DNA of 64,000 bases. Origin: Anaeromassilibacillus senegalensis (GTDB taxonomy: Bacteria > Bacillota > Clostridia > Oscillospirales > Acutalibacteraceae). The first letter of the stretch is position 1; the number at the start of each line of letters is the position of its first letter. The notes beneath the pieces were generated by a model. That model was not told the origin of the DNA and ran no database searches. It saw only the letters and a program-made list of their open reading frames with translations. The DNA lies in the NCBI RefSeq assembly GCF_021531715.1, contig NZ_JAFBIT010000001.1, forward strand, positions 1-64,000, in the 5' to 3' direction. The translations under genes were made by a program, and so were the position numbers. Shown here piece after piece: positions 49,879 to 59,605 of the stretch.

Positions 49879-51390
49879 TTACAGGATGATGCTTGTGCCG
49901 GTCATTTCCTCCGGCTGCTTGAGGCCCATGATCTTCAGCATGGTCGGCGCGATGTCCGCCAGCACGCCGCCTTCGCGGAGCGTGCACGGATAACCGACGA
50001 CGCAGAACGGAACCGGGTTCGTGGTGTGCGCCGTGAACGGCTCACCATCCGTATCGACCATCTTGTCCGCGTTGCCGTGGTCCGCCGTGATGAGCAGCAC
50101 GCCGCCCATTTCCGCGACCGCCGCCGCGACACGACCGACGCAGGTATCGACCGCCTCAACGGCAGCCTTCGCCGCATCGAACACGCCGGTGTGACCGACC
50201 ATGTCGCAGTTCGCAAAGTTCAGGATCATCATGTCGTACTTGCCGGACTTGACAGCCTCGACCATCTTGTCCGTGACCTCATAGGCGCTCATCTCCGGCT
50301 GGAGGTCATAAGTCGCGACCTTCGGGGAGTTGACGAGAATGCGATCCTCGCCCGGATACTGCTTTTCGACGCCGCCGTTGAAGAAGAACGTGACATGCGC
50401 GTACTTCTCGGTCTCCGCGATGCGCAGCTGGCTCAGGCCCTTATCGGAAACGTACTCGCCGAGCGTGTTCTTGAGGGACTGCGGCTTGAACGCGATCTCG
50501 ACGTTCGGCATCGTCGCGTCATACTGCGTCATGCAGACGTAGTTGAGCGGGAAGAAGCCGTGGCGGCGCTCAAAGCCGGTGAATTCCGGATCGACAAACG
50601 TGCGGGTGATCTCACGCGCGCGGTCGGGGCGGAAGTTGAAGAAGACGATGGAGTCGCCTGCGGAGATCGGCTCAGCGCCCTTGACGGTGCACGGCACGAC
50701 AAATTCGTCCGTTACGCCATCCTCATAGGACTTCGCCACCGCGCAGACCGGGCACTCGAACTCCGTGCCCTCGCGGCAGACCATCGCGTTGTATGCTTTC
50801 TCCACGCGCTCCCAACGGTTGTCGCGGTCCATCGCATAGTAGCGGCCCATGACGGTCGCGACCTTGCCGACGCCGATTTCGTCCATCTTCTCCATGAGTT
50901 GTGCGACGAAATCCTTGCCGGAGGAGGGGGGCACGTCGCGGCCATCGAGCAGCGCGTGAACGTAGACCTTCGTGAGGCCCATCTTCTTCGCCATCTCGAG
51001 CAGACCGTAGAGGTGCGTATTGTGGCTGTGCACGCCGCCGTCGGAAAGCAGACCGATCAGGTGCAATGCCTTATCGTTCGCCTTGGCTTCAGACATTGCG
51101 TGGACAAGCGCTTCGTTCTCGAAGAACGTGCCGTCCTGCACTGCCTTCGTGATGCGGGTCAGCTCCTGATACACGATGCGGCCGGCGCCGATATTCGTGT
51201 GGCCGACTTCGCTGTTGCCCATCTGGCCGTCCGGCAGACCGACGTCCATGCCGGATGCGCCGATCTGCGTCAGCGGGTTTTCGGAAAACAGCTTATCGAG
51301 GTTCGGCTTGTTCGCGGCGGCAATCGCGTTGCCCTCCGGCACGGAGAAGCCGAAACCGTCCATAATCATGAGTACAACAGGTTTTTTCAT
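49879..51390 (-). CDS. gpmI: 2,3-bisphosphoglycerate-independent phosphoglycerate mutase
   Basis: A 503-aa alkaline-phosphatase-fold enzyme that interconverts 3- and 2-phosphoglycerate. Metal and nucleophile motifs: LMIMDGFGFS, MGNSEVGHTNIGAGR (Ser nucleophile), HALLDGRDVPP, FNFRPDRAREITR, ANCDMVGHTG and ITADHGNADKM. Length is typical. Third in the minus-strand order pgk-tpiA-gpmI and 30 bases after tpiA. Two-manganese dependence is known for the family. Confidence 0.97.
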   Translation of the reverse strand: MKKPVVLMIMDGFGFSVPEGNAIAAANKPNLDKLFSENPLTQIGASGMDVGLPDGQMGNSEVGHTNIGAGRIVYQELTRITKAVQDGTFFENEALVHAMSEAKANDKALHLIGLLSDGGVHSHNTHLYGLLEMAKKMGLTKVYVHALLDGRDVPPSSGKDFVAQLMEKMDEIGVGKVATVMGRYYAMDRDNRWERVEKAYNAMVCREGTEFECPVCAVAKSYEDGVTDEFVVPCTVKGAEPISAGDSIVFFNFRPDRAREITRTFVDPEFTGFERRHGFFPLNYVCMTQYDATMPNVEIAFKPQSLKNTLGEYVSDKGLSQLRIAETEKYAHVTFFFNGGVEKQYPGEDRILVNSPKVATYDLQPEMSAYEVTDKMVEAVKSGKYDMMILNFANCDMVGHTGVFDAAKAAVEAVDTCVGRVAAAVAEMGGVLLITADHGNADKMVDTDGEPFTAHTTNPVPFCVVGYPCTLREGGVLADIAPTMLKIMGLKQPEEMTGTSIIL

Positions 51391-51422
51391 AATCCGGTGT
51401 TATTCCTTTCCTGTAAGCAGAA

Positions 51423-52193
51423 TCAGCCCTTCGTAGCTGCTTCAACGATTGCGGCAAAGTCTGCGGGCTTCAGGGAAGCGCCGCCGATGAGGCCGCCGTC
51501 GACGTCCGGCTGTGCGAGCAGCTCAGCCGCGTTGCCGGCGTTCATGGAGCCGCCGTACTGGATCGTGATGCCTTCGGCAGCCGCCTCGCCGTAGAGGGAC
51601 TTGATGACGTCGCGGATGACAGCGCAGACCTCGTTTGCCTGCTCCGCCGTCGCGGTCTTACCGGTGCCGATCGCCCAAACCGGCTCATATGCGATGATGA
51701 TTCTCTTGAGCTCTTCCTCGGTTACGCCGCCAAGCGCAATCTTGGTCTGCATCGCAACGAGCTCCGCTGTGATGCCCTGCTCGCGCTGCTCGAGGTATTC
51801 GCCCACGCAGACGATGACGGTGAGGCCGGCGTCGAGCGCCGCTCTTGTTCTCTGCTGCACGGTGACGTCCGTGTCGCCGAAGTACGTTCTTCTTTCGCTG
51901 TGGCCGGTGATGACATACTCAACGCCGCAGGCCTTCAGCATCTCAGCGGAAATTTCGCCGGTGAAGGCGCCGCTCTTTGCCCAGTGGCAGTTCTCCGCGC
52001 CGATCTTGACGTTTGTGCCCTTGGTGGCCTCGATTGCCGCCGCGATATCGACGTACGGGACGCACGCGATCACATCGCAGCCCGCATCCTTAACGAGCGG
52101 CGCAATGGCGGTGAGAAGCTCGGTGGCCTCTGCAGGTGTCTTGTTCATTTTCCAGTTGCCGGCGATAACAGCCTTTCTGACAGCCTTGTTCAT
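51423..52193 (-). CDS. tpiA: Triosephosphate isomerase
   Basis: A 256-aa TIM-barrel enzyme. Lys in GNWKMNK, His in YVITGHSERRTYFG and the Glu in AYEPVWAIGTGKTA are the catalytic residues; phosphate loops QYGGSMN and GGLIGGASL are present. ATG at 52193 begins MNKAVRKAV; the frame to 52295 is upstream hairpin. Middle gene of the glycolytic operon. Confidence 0.97.
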   Translation of the reverse strand: MNKAVRKAVIAGNWKMNKTPAEATELLTAIAPLVKDAGCDVIACVPYVDIAAAIEATKGTNVKIGAENCHWAKSGAFTGEISAEMLKACGVEYVITGHSERRTYFGDTDVTVQQRTRAALDAGLTVIVCVGEYLEQREQGITAELVAMQTKIALGGVTEEELKRIIIAYEPVWAIGTGKTATAEQANEVCAVIRDVIKSLYGEAAAEGITIQYGGSMNAGNAAELLAQPDVDGGLIGGASLKPADFAAIVEAATKG

Positions 52194-52230
52194 GGTACAT
52201 ATTCCTTTCGTTACTGGTTTATCAAACAAT

Positions 52231-52259
52231 ACGGGAGCAGAGGAAAACTCCGCTCCCGT
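52231..52259 (-). terminator. Hairpin between pgk and tpiA
   Basis: ACGGGAGCGGAG pairs with CTCTGCTCCCGT with one G-U pair. No good T-run follows, so it may be a partial terminator or processing site that lowers tpiA-gpmI levels relative to pgk. Confidence 0.55.
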
Positions 52260-52272
52260 CCATGCTTCTGAA

Positions 52273-53571
52273 TTATTTCTCGTTGAGGCAGGCAATGCCG
52301 GGGAGCTCGAGACCCTCGAGGAATTCCAGGGAAGCGCCGCCGCCCGTGGAGATGTGGGTCATCTTGTCTGCAAAGCCGAGCTTCTCAACTGCAGCCGCGG
52401 AGTCGCCGCCGCCGATGATGGAGATCGCGTCGCTCTCAGCAACAGCCTTCGCAACCGCGATGGTGCCGTTTGCAAAGTTTGCCCACTCAGAAACGCCCAT
52501 CGGGCCGTTCCAGACAACCGTGCCCGCACCCGCAACTGCGTTTGCGAACAGCTCGCGTGTCTTCGGGCCGATATCGAGGCCCATCCAGCCGTTCGGAATG
52601 TCGTCGGAATCGACGATCTTCCACTCGGAGTCCGCGCTGTACTCGGTCGCAACGACGTTGTCGATCGGGATCAGGAACTGAACGCCCTTCGCTTCGGCCT
52701 TTGCCATCATTTCCTTCGCAAGCTCAACCTTGTCGTCCTCGCAGATGGAGGTGCCGACCTCGTGGCCCAGTGCCTTGAAGAAGGTGTAAGCCATGCCGCC
52801 GCCGATGATGAGCGTGTCGACCTTCTCGATCAGGTTGTTGATAACGCCGATCTTATCGGAAACCTTCGCGCCGCCGAGGATCGCAACGAACGGTCTCTTC
52901 GGGTTCTGGAGCGCGCCGCCCATGACGGAGATTTCCTTCTGGATGAGGTAGCCGCAGACAGCCGGGAGGTAGTCCGCAACGCCCGCTGTGGAAGCGTGTG
53001 CTCTGTGCGCCGTGCCGAACGCGTCGTTGACATAGATATCCGCCATGGAAGCGAGTTCCTTCGCAAATGCCGGATCGTTCTTGGTCTCTTCCGCGTAGAA
53101 ACGGATATTCTCAATGATCATAACGTCGCCGTCGTTGAGTGCAGCAGCCTTCGCCTTTGCGTCGGGGCCGATGACGTCTGTCGCCATGATGACTTCCTTG
53201 CCGAGGAGCTTCGAAAGCTCAGCTGCGACCGGAGCCAGAGAGAACTTCTTCACGTCGCCCTTGGCAGCCTCGAGTGCCTTTGCCGCTGCCGCTTCCTGCT
53301 CTTCTGCGGGCAGTGCCTCGATCTTTTTCTTTTCTTTCTTATCGAGCTTCACGACATCGTTGAAGATGTTGTGCGGACGGCCCATATGGGAGCAGAGGAT
53401 GACCTTTGCGCCGTGATCCGAAAGATACTTGATGGTCGGCAGGGCTCCGACGATACGCTTGGTGTCTGTGATGACGCCGTCCTTCATCGGGACGTTGAAA
53501 TCGCAGCGGACCAGAACGCGCTTGCCGGCGACGTCAATGTCTTCTACGGTTTTCTTGTTGAGGTAGTTCAT
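52273..53571 (-). CDS. pgk: Phosphoglycerate kinase
   Basis: A 432-aa enzyme that makes ATP from 1,3-bisphosphoglycerate. Motifs: [66 protein letters not shown] and [12 protein letters not shown]. It is about 35 residues longer than the usual 395-400. The excess is an Ala/Glu/Lys-rich helical insertion ([20 protein letters not shown]) between the HMGRP strand and [11 protein letters not shown] in the N-terminal domain. ATG at 53571 with AAGGAG. First gene of its operon. Confidence 0.97.
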   Translation of the reverse strand: MNYLNKKTVEDIDVAGKRVLVRCDFNVPMKDGVITDTKRIVGALPTIKYLSDHGAKVILCSHMGRPHNIFNDVVKLDKKEKKKIEALPAEEQEAAAAKALEAAKGDVKKFSLAPVAAELSKLLGKEVIMATDVIGPDAKAKAAALNDGDVMIIENIRFYAEETKNDPAFAKELASMADIYVNDAFGTAHRAHASTAGVADYLPAVCGYLIQKEISVMGGALQNPKRPFVAILGGAKVSDKIGVINNLIEKVDTLIIGGGMAYTFFKALGHEVGTSICEDDKVELAKEMMAKAEAKGVQFLIPIDNVVATEYSADSEWKIVDSDDIPNGWMGLDIGPKTRELFANAVAGAGTVVWNGPMGVSEWANFANGTIAVAKAVAESDAISIIGGGDSAAAVEKLGFADKMTHISTGGGASLEFLEGLELPGIACLNEK

Positions 53572-53664
53572 TTGCGTACACTCCTTTAAGAAATATATTG
53601 AGAAAATGTTTTGCGGTTTTGCCCCAAAGCGGGCCAAGGCCGGAAAATCCCGGTTACAAAGTTT

Positions 53665-53693
53665 ATTTTATACCAAATCAAAGTTTTTTTCAA
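53665..53693 (-). promoter_or_regulatory. pgk operon promoter
   Basis: Minus-strand TTGAAA (53688-53693), 17-bp spacer, TAAAAT (53665-53670). Confidence 0.65.
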
Positions 53694-53745
53694 GACGTTA
53701 CTCATAAATTGACCGTTTTTTGCCACACTTTTTTGCGGATGCCGT

Positions 53746-54252
53746 TCAACTCTCCGCGCTGTCCCAGTCGTAGCCGCGCAGACGGCCCGCGCCGGAGAGG
53801 GCGGGATAGTCCCATTGGCGCAGCACCTCGTAGACGCCGATGGCCACGCTGTTTGAGAGATTCAGGCTGCGCGCTTCGGAGAGCATCGGGATGCGCACAC
53901 AGCGTTCCTTGTTGTGAAAGAGCAGCTCCTCGGGCAGGCCGGCCGTCTCCTTGCCGAAAAACAGGTAGCAGTTGTCGGGGTAGACGACGTCGGTGTGCTT
54001 GTGCACCGATTTGGTCGAGAAGAAAAAGAACTCACCCTGATTTTTCGCGAAGAATTCGTCGAGGGAATCATAATACGTGATGTCGAGCAGGTGCCAGTAA
54101 TCGAGTCCGGCACGCTTGAGCTTTCTGTCGTCGAGCTTGAAGCCCATCGGCCCCACGAGGTGCAGCCGTGCGCCGGTTGCCGCACAGGTGCGCGCGACGT
54201 TGCCGGTGTTCTGCGGAATTTCCGGCTCGACCATGACAATATTCAAAACCAT
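53746..54252 (-). CDS. trmL: tRNA (cytidine/uridine-34 2'-O)-methyltransferase
   Basis: A 168-aa SPOUT methyltransferase of the TrmL class that methylates the wobble ribose. MVEPEIPQNTGNVARTCAATG, YLFFGKETAGLPEELL and RIPMLSEARSLNLSNSVAIGVYEVLRQ are the family signatures that build the trefoil knot and SAM site. Length matches. ATG at 54252. Located upstream of pgk on the minus strand with its own leader; not part of the glycolytic promoter unit. Confidence 0.95.
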   Translation of the reverse strand: MVLNIVMVEPEIPQNTGNVARTCAATGARLHLVGPMGFKLDDRKLKRAGLDYWHLLDITYYDSLDEFFAKNQGEFFFFSTKSVHKHTDVVYPDNCYLFFGKETAGLPEELLFHNKERCVRIPMLSEARSLNLSNSVAIGVYEVLRQWDYPALSGAGRLRGYDWDSAES

Positions 54253-54363
54253 AAGAGAGCAAGTCCTTTCATCGGGTATGTTTTTGTAAAAAGGGGGAAA
54301 CTATACATGACGGCTCTTCTGTTTCTGATTAAGGCCGCAATATGGATCTGGAGGTTCGATACC

Positions 54364-54564
54364 GTGTATAAGCAAAGCATGAACATTGTAAAGGGCGTCG
54401 GGCTGGGCATTGCCGCCGGCGCCGCCGTAGCCGCCGTCTCATCCAAGATGATGAGCGGCAAGAAGTCCGCGAAGGCGCGCACCAAGGAAATGCGCCGCAG
54501 CACAGCCAAGGCCGTACACACCGTCGGCCAACTCATCGACGGCGTGGAAAGCATGCTGAAATGA
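54364..54564 (+). CDS. Small YtxH-like membrane-associated protein
   Basis: A protein of about 66 aa with one hydrophobic stretch (GVGLGIAAGAAVAAVSS) followed by a basic region (MMSGKKSAKARTKEMRRS) and a short helix (VHTVGQLIDGVESML). This fits small YtxH-like proteins. Start is uncertain: GTG at 54364 has TGGAGG 9 bases upstream; ATG at 54307 would add an extra hydrophobic helix (TALLFLIKAAIWIW). Function unknown. Confidence 0.6.
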   Translation: MYKQSMNIVKGVGLGIAAGAAVAAVSSKMMSGKKSAKARTKEMRRSTAKAVHTVGQLIDGVESMLK

Positions 54565-54579
54565 TCCAATAGCCTTGTG

Positions 54580-54630
54580 TGTCCCTCCCTCTCGGAGGGA
54601 GGCTGGTTAGGATCATCGGATGAAACACAC
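54580..54630. other. Inverted-repeat-rich spacer
   Basis: CCCTCCCTC-TCG-GAGGGAGG forms a stem-loop after the small gene; similar short GC palindromes recur in Oscillospiraceae intergenic DNA. It could be the terminator of the small gene, though no T-run follows. Confidence 0.4.
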
Positions 54631-55929
54631 TTACCGGTCACAATGGCATCCGAGGACGCCGCTGTGACCAAATACATAGATATTGCACGGCGTGCGGCGG
54701 TTTCCGGAAGCGGCGGGGCATTTGAGCGTCAGTCCGCCGCCTGCGTTTTGCTCAAAGCAGCGCTGGAGCCGGTTGCAGCACGCGCCGGAAACGGAAAACC
54801 AGCGGCACGCGCCGCGGTTTGTGCAGTGCTTGACGCTTTCCATGTCGACGTAGCGCTGGGAAATCTCGCCGCCCGCGTGGTAATCGCCGTTTGAGATCAG
54901 CAGATGCGCGGCGGCGAGCTCGCCGATCACTGGCGAAAAGTGGCTCTCCGTGCCGTGGTGCGGCGCTTTTACGGCGTAATAGCCGTCGAAGAGCTTCGGC
55001 GCAAGGCGCGCGAGCACCGTATCCGAAACATCGCCGGTCATCAGGAGGTCGTCCGTTGACGGCCCATGGGCGCGCAGATTGTGAAAGACGAGCGACAGAT
55101 CGTTCTGCGTCTCCGTGTACAAATTGCGCACGATGGGGCGCGCCAGAATCTCGCGGATGTCCGGCGCGGCGGGGGAACGGTTGATCTCCCCGCGCATCGC
55201 CTCCAGCCGTTCCCAGAGATCGGCGAGCGCATCGAGCAAAATGCGGCGGCGGCCCGGGGAGGCGCGGTCCGAAGGCGCAAACGCACGCTGCGCCTGCCGG
55301 TAAACGCTGATCCATTCGTTTTTTGCGCGCAGAAACTCCGCCTCGCAGCCCGTGTGGTACGGCGAAGCGAGACAGACGTTGAGCGCCTCCGCAGTCTCGC
55401 AGAGAAGCGGGTCAAACGGGAAATCGGCAGGCTCAGGGGAGAGCACCGAATAAAAAACGCCGTCAAACGCGAACGTATCGCCTGCGCGCAGCGTAAAGAT
55501 GCGGTCCGCGCCGACGGTTTTGTCCAGCGTGTCAAAAATCGAAAGACAAGCGGTGTTGACCTGCGCGAAATCCGTCTGCGGCACGGCAAAAAAATGCGCG
55601 AATACCGCGAGTTCCAGCATGGGACTTGCACCGTGCTTTCCATCCGGCAGCGCCGGGATGTATATGCGGTCAAAATATTGCGGATCCTGCCGAAGCTTGC
55701 GGAAAAAGCCGTTCATGTGGTCGCGGTGATAGTGTGTGAGCAGGAACTGCCGCTGTGCCGCGCCGATATAGCGGCTGAAAATCGCCTCGAAGCGGCGGTG
55801 AATCTCCTCCTCACCGCGCCGTGCATACCGGCTCACCGAGCCACAGTCCACCATCAGAATCGACCGGTTGTGCCCGACCAGCACCGTGCAGTCGCCGTAT
55901 TCCACGTCGTGCAGCTCGATTCGATCCAT
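54631..55929 (-). CDS. MBL-fold metallo-hydrolase (ComEC/Rec2-like), Cys-rich tail
   Basis: A 432-aa cytoplasmic protein. VGHNRSILMVDCGS, LLTHYHRDHMNG (HxHxDH), LMTGDVSD and VKAPHHGTESH are the metallo-beta-lactamase metal motifs. The middle region (about 190-290) is an extra helical insertion. The tail holds many Cys (GACCNRLQRCF, KCPA, CNIY, CHCDR), an uncommon feature for the family. It starts 2 bases after the MORN-protein stop, so they are coupled. Substrate unknown; nuclease or cyclic nucleotide hydrolase are options. Confidence 0.82.
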   Translation of the reverse strand: MDRIELHDVEYGDCTVLVGHNRSILMVDCGSVSRYARRGEEEIHRRFEAIFSRYIGAAQRQFLLTHYHRDHMNGFFRKLRQDPQYFDRIYIPALPDGKHGASPMLELAVFAHFFAVPQTDFAQVNTACLSIFDTLDKTVGADRIFTLRAGDTFAFDGVFYSVLSPEPADFPFDPLLCETAEALNVCLASPYHTGCEAEFLRAKNEWISVYRQAQRAFAPSDRASPGRRRILLDALADLWERLEAMRGEINRSPAAPDIREILARPIVRNLYTETQNDLSLVFHNLRAHGPSTDDLLMTGDVSDTVLARLAPKLFDGYYAVKAPHHGTESHFSPVIGELAAAHLLISNGDYHAGGEISQRYVDMESVKHCTNRGACRWFSVSGACCNRLQRCFEQNAGGGLTLKCPAASGNRRTPCNIYVFGHSGVLGCHCDR

Positions 55930-55930
55930 A

Positions 55931-57661
55931 TCAGTTCTCCTGCTGCACCTTTTTGTAGAGGATGCCGTTGTGGTAGCGGTCGTCCTTCCACTCGCCGGCG
56001 TAAACGATGTCGCCGCTGCGGTCAAATTCGGTGCCGCGCCCCTGCCGTTTGCCGTTTTCCCAGCCGCCAACGTAAAGCAGCGTGCCGTCGCCGTCAAAGA
56101 GCGCGCCCTCGCCGGTCATCTCGTTGTTTTCATATCGGGCGACAAACACCGTGTCGCGCTCGGGGTCGATCGAAACACCTGCGCCCTGCTTCTGGCCGCC
56201 GATGATCTTGCCTGCAAAGCGCATTGTACCGTTCGGGTCGAACAGCGCGGCATAGCCCTCCGGCTTGCCGTCTGTCCAGCGGGAAACATGCAGCGCGTGG
56301 TCATTTTCACGGAACGAGACGCCGAAGCCGTCGCGCTTGTCCGCCTTGAAATCGCCGATATAGGACACCGCGCCGGAGGCATAGTGGTGCGTGCCAAAGC
56401 CGTCGCGCAGATCGTTTTTGTATTCGCCCTCGTAGACCGGGATGCCATCCTCCGTTTCGGTGCAGCCGAAGCCGCTGCGCAGGCCGTTTTCAAGCCCGCC
56501 TGTGTAGTGCACCGCTTTACCGCTGCGGATGATCGTCAGGCCGTCCGCGGATGGCTCCGTGCCGGGCGCCGGCTTTTCTAGAATGCGGTCGAGCACCTCG
56601 CGCGCATGGGCGGCGTCCTCAGCGGTGATGCCAAGCGCATCGAGCGCGCCGGAAACGGGTGCTTCGGGTGCAGCGGTCTTTGGCTCGGCGGCGGGGACGG
56701 CTTCCGGCTCCCCAGCGGACGTCTCTGTTTCTTCCGGAAGCGGCGCCTCATCGGGAAGCGCCTGTACCGGAGCTTCCGGTTCCGGTGAGGGTTCCTTCGC
56801 CTGCGCCGCAGCGTTTTCAATGGCGGCCCGCGCCTCCTGCCGTGCGGCTTCGAACAGCTCGGTGAGGATCGATTCCATCGGATTCAGGCTCTCGGTGCGC
56901 ACGGTTTCCTCCAGCCCCGGAAATTCCTGTGCGGCGGGTTCTTCCGCTTCGGGTACGGGCGGCGCGGCGATATCGCCGTCGCGGATCTCCCAGCCCATGG
57001 AGAGCATCACCGAAGCGTCCTTGTTGTCCTTTAAGAAGCGGATGCGGCGCTGCTGCTCCTCGCGCGGGCAGTAGGCGTATTCGCCGCGTTCGTCGGCGAT
57101 GAGCAGTAGGTTATCGCCGTACTGTGCGTTCTGGAAGCTCTGCCCGGCGCTCTGAAACGCGTAGGGGACGGGGAAGAGCGTCGTCTCCTTGGTCTTGCCG
57201 GTCGAGTAGTTGTAGTCAAAGCGCAGGATTGCGTCGCGCGCGTCGTCCGGCTTGAAGCAGACCTTTGCGCGGGAGGCGTCGTCCGGCGCAAAATACTCGC
57301 TGCGCAGCCAGTGCTGCTCGCGGTCGAAATAAATGCGTGCGCGCAGCGCGCCGTTCGGCGCAAAGAATTCGATTCCGCGCTGGCCGCCGCGTGTGAAGGC
57401 GATTTCCAGCGTGCGTCCGCCCGCCGTCTTTTCCCATTTGAACGTGCGGCGGCTCAGCTTGCCGCGCAGCTCGCCGTAAAGGCCGCTGTACAGGCCCGCC
57501 TCCCGGACGTGCACCGTTTTGCCGGATTCAAAAAAGCGGCGGCGCGCATGATACAGCGCGTCGTGAAACGCAGCGATGGTGTCAAAGCCCGTAAAGCACA
57601 CCGCATAGATTTTTCGGTTCAGCAGACTGACGCTGATGGCGTTCGCCGTATTTTCACTCAT
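55931..57661 (-). CDS. MORN-repeat protein
   Basis: A 576-aa cytoplasmic protein. Residues 1-230 form an unrecognised beta-rich domain (KIYAVCFTGFDTIAAFHDAL at the front). A long Pro/Glu/Ala linker (about 235-365) follows. Residues 388-570 hold eight MORN-type repeats such as YEGEYKNDLRDGFGTHHYAS, YIGDFKADKRDGFGVSF and YVGGWENGKRQGRGTEF. MORN repeats bind lipids or proteins. No signal peptide. The MBL-fold gene follows with 2 bases between, so a joint function is likely. Confidence 0.85.
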   Translation of the reverse strand: MSENTANAISVSLLNRKIYAVCFTGFDTIAAFHDALYHARRRFFESGKTVHVREAGLYSGLYGELRGKLSRRTFKWEKTAGGRTLEIAFTRGGQRGIEFFAPNGALRARIYFDREQHWLRSEYFAPDDASRAKVCFKPDDARDAILRFDYNYSTGKTKETTLFPVPYAFQSAGQSFQNAQYGDNLLLIADERGEYAYCPREEQQRRIRFLKDNKDASVMLSMGWEIRDGDIAAPPVPEAEEPAAQEFPGLEETVRTESLNPMESILTELFEAARQEARAAIENAAAQAKEPSPEPEAPVQALPDEAPLPEETETSAGEPEAVPAAEPKTAAPEAPVSGALDALGITAEDAAHAREVLDRILEKPAPGTEPSADGLTIIRSGKAVHYTGGLENGLRSGFGCTETEDGIPVYEGEYKNDLRDGFGTHHYASGAVSYIGDFKADKRDGFGVSFRENDHALHVSRWTDGKPEGYAALFDPNGTMRFAGKIIGGQKQGAGVSIDPERDTVFVARYENNEMTGEGALFDGDGTLLYVGGWENGKRQGRGTEFDRSGDIVYAGEWKDDRYHNGILYKKVQQEN

Positions 57662-57763
57662 GATTCATTCTCCCAAAGGTGCAAAGTCACTCAAAATTAT
57701 CTTCATTGTACCATAATGCGCATGGATTTTCAACGCGTTTCCCCGCGGATTTTGCGCTCTCTC

Positions 57764-57792
57764 TTGCATGAAGCCTTGAAATCTGTTATATT
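57764..57792 (+). promoter_or_regulatory. yesMN promoter candidate
   Basis: TTGCAT (57764-57769), 17-bp spacer, TATATT (57787-57792). Confidence 0.6.
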
Positions 57793-57826
57793 TATATAAA
57801 ATCAGAAAGAGAAGGAGGAAAAGCGG

Positions 57827-59605
57827 ATGGAAAAAAAGGAAGTTTCCTTTCGGCGCAAGCTGATGACGACCGTCCTGTGCGTGACGATTCCGCTGATCAT
57901 ACTCCTTTTTGTCAGCAACGTCTACTCGACGCAGGTGTTCAATGGCAAGATTGCAGATTCCAATATGCGCTCCATGGATTATCGTGCGGCGCGCATCGAG
58001 GAAAGCCTCGAATCCGTCAACGGCTTTCTGACCGGCGTGATGGCATCGAGCGTGGATTTCCGCACGCTTTCCGGCGGGACAACGCAGCTTAACGCGCATC
58101 TGGCCTCCTATGCGCTTTTCAACCAGCTCAAAACGGCGATGTCTGCCTACGAGGATGCGGGCGCGTTTTTCATTTACAGCGTGCCCAGTCACACCGAGCG
58201 CGACATGTTCGCATCCTCGTTTGATTACGAGGAGAAAACGGCAATCCGCGCGTTTGTGCGCGAGGCTGTTGCCGCGGATGCATATACGTATCAGATGGAG
58301 TGGCGGCATGTTGAAATCGACGGCACATCGTACCTGTTCCGGTTCTACGGCGGACGGGGTACGTATCTCGCGGCGATGGTGCCGCTGGAGCGGCTCGGCG
58401 ATACGAGCGTGCTGCATCTTGAAAATGAAGCGGTCATGCTGTTTGCGGATGAGCAGAACCAGCCGCTGACGGCACGGGATTTCGTGGAGGCGAACGGCAT
58501 CGATCTCAACGGCGATTACAGCCGCTATTTCATCTCCGGCAAGAGCGAGCGGTACATGCTGGTCGGGCGAAAACTCGAGCACACCGATTGCCGCGCCGTG
58601 CTTGCGGTGAATGAATCCGGCTTTTTCGGCTCGCTGAACGTGTGGCAGGCGGCGCTCTTTTTGACATCCATCCTCGCGCTGGTGCTGATCCCTGTTCTCC
58701 AGCTTCGCCTGACGCGCTCCATTTCCGAGCCGGTGGACCATATCCGCGACACCATGGAGCAGATCCGTGCGGGCAAGCTGGACGCGAAGGTACAGGGAGA
58801 GACGAATATCCGCGAGTTCCACGAGATGAACGAGACGTTCAACACGATGATGACGCAGATTAAGGATCTGAAAATCGAATCGTACGAGCATGAAATCGAG
58901 ACACAGAAGGCGCAGCTGCGCTACCTGCAACTGCAGATTCGCCCGCACTTTTTCCTGAACTGTCTCAAAAGTCTCTATGCGCTTGCCGAAGCGGGCAAGT
59001 ACGACCGCATCCAGAAAATGATTCTGGAATTCTCAAAGCACATCCGGTATATTTTCACGGACAGCATGGAGTTTGTCCCGCTTTCCAGAGAGCTCGATCA
59101 CATCCGCAATTATATCGAAATGCAGGGCGGCTCCTCGCAGTACCCGCCGGTCTGCCGCATTGACGCCGATCCGCTCCTGCTGAATCTGCCGATCCCGCCG
59201 CTCTCGCTGCAGACCTTTGTCGAGAATTCCGTCAAGCACGACACTTCGCCGGATCATGCGCTGGAGATCGATGTGCGCGCGTCCATCCTGCGCAGCGGCG
59301 TTGATACTTTCGCCGACCTCACGGTATCGGACAACGGCACCGGCTTCCCGGAGAGCGTGATTCAGGAGATCAACGATCCGGACAGCCCGCTTTATGCGCA
59401 GCATCATGTCGGCATCAACAACATCAAAAAGCGTATGAGCCTGATTTACGGGGACAGTGTGCTCTATGCGTTTTTCAACCGCGACATCGGATCTGTTTCG
59501 GAGATCTTTATCCCGATCAATCCAGAAGAACTTCGGAAACAGGCGGCAGACGGCAATACAACGGAGAAAAATGAGGGAAATACAGAAGGGGGGCAAGATC
59601 TATGA
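57827..59605 (+). CDS. YesM-type sensor histidine kinase
   Basis: A 592-aa membrane kinase. TM1 (about 12-31), an extracellular sensor domain (32-268), TM2 (269-292), HAMP (SISEPVDHIRDTMEQIRAG), the His_kinase domain with phospho-accepting His in LQIRPHFFLNCLKSL and a GHKL ATPase (SVKHDTSP N-box, VSDNGTGFPESV, HHVGINNIKKRM). It should respond to an extracellular sugar or glycan and phosphorylate the AraC-type regulator whose ATG overlaps its stop. AGAAGGAGG lies 7 bases before the ATG. Confidence 0.94.
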   Translation: MEKKEVSFRRKLMTTVLCVTIPLIILLFVSNVYSTQVFNGKIADSNMRSMDYRAARIEESLESVNGFLTGVMASSVDFRTLSGGTTQLNAHLASYALFNQLKTAMSAYEDAGAFFIYSVPSHTERDMFASSFDYEEKTAIRAFVREAVAADAYTYQMEWRHVEIDGTSYLFRFYGGRGTYLAAMVPLERLGDTSVLHLENEAVMLFADEQNQPLTARDFVEANGIDLNGDYSRYFISGKSERYMLVGRKLEHTDCRAVLAVNESGFFGSLNVWQAALFLTSILALVLIPVLQLRLTRSISEPVDHIRDTMEQIRAGKLDAKVQGETNIREFHEMNETFNTMMTQIKDLKIESYEHEIETQKAQLRYLQLQIRPHFFLNCLKSLYALAEAGKYDRIQKMILEFSKHIRYIFTDSMEFVPLSRELDHIRNYIEMQGGSSQYPPVCRIDADPLLLNLPIPPLSLQTFVENSVKHDTSPDHALEIDVRASILRSGVDTFADLTVSDNGTGFPESVIQEINDPDSPLYAQHHVGINNIKKRMSLIYGDSVLYAFFNRDIGSVSEIFIPINPEELRKQAADGNTTEKNEGNTEGGQDL

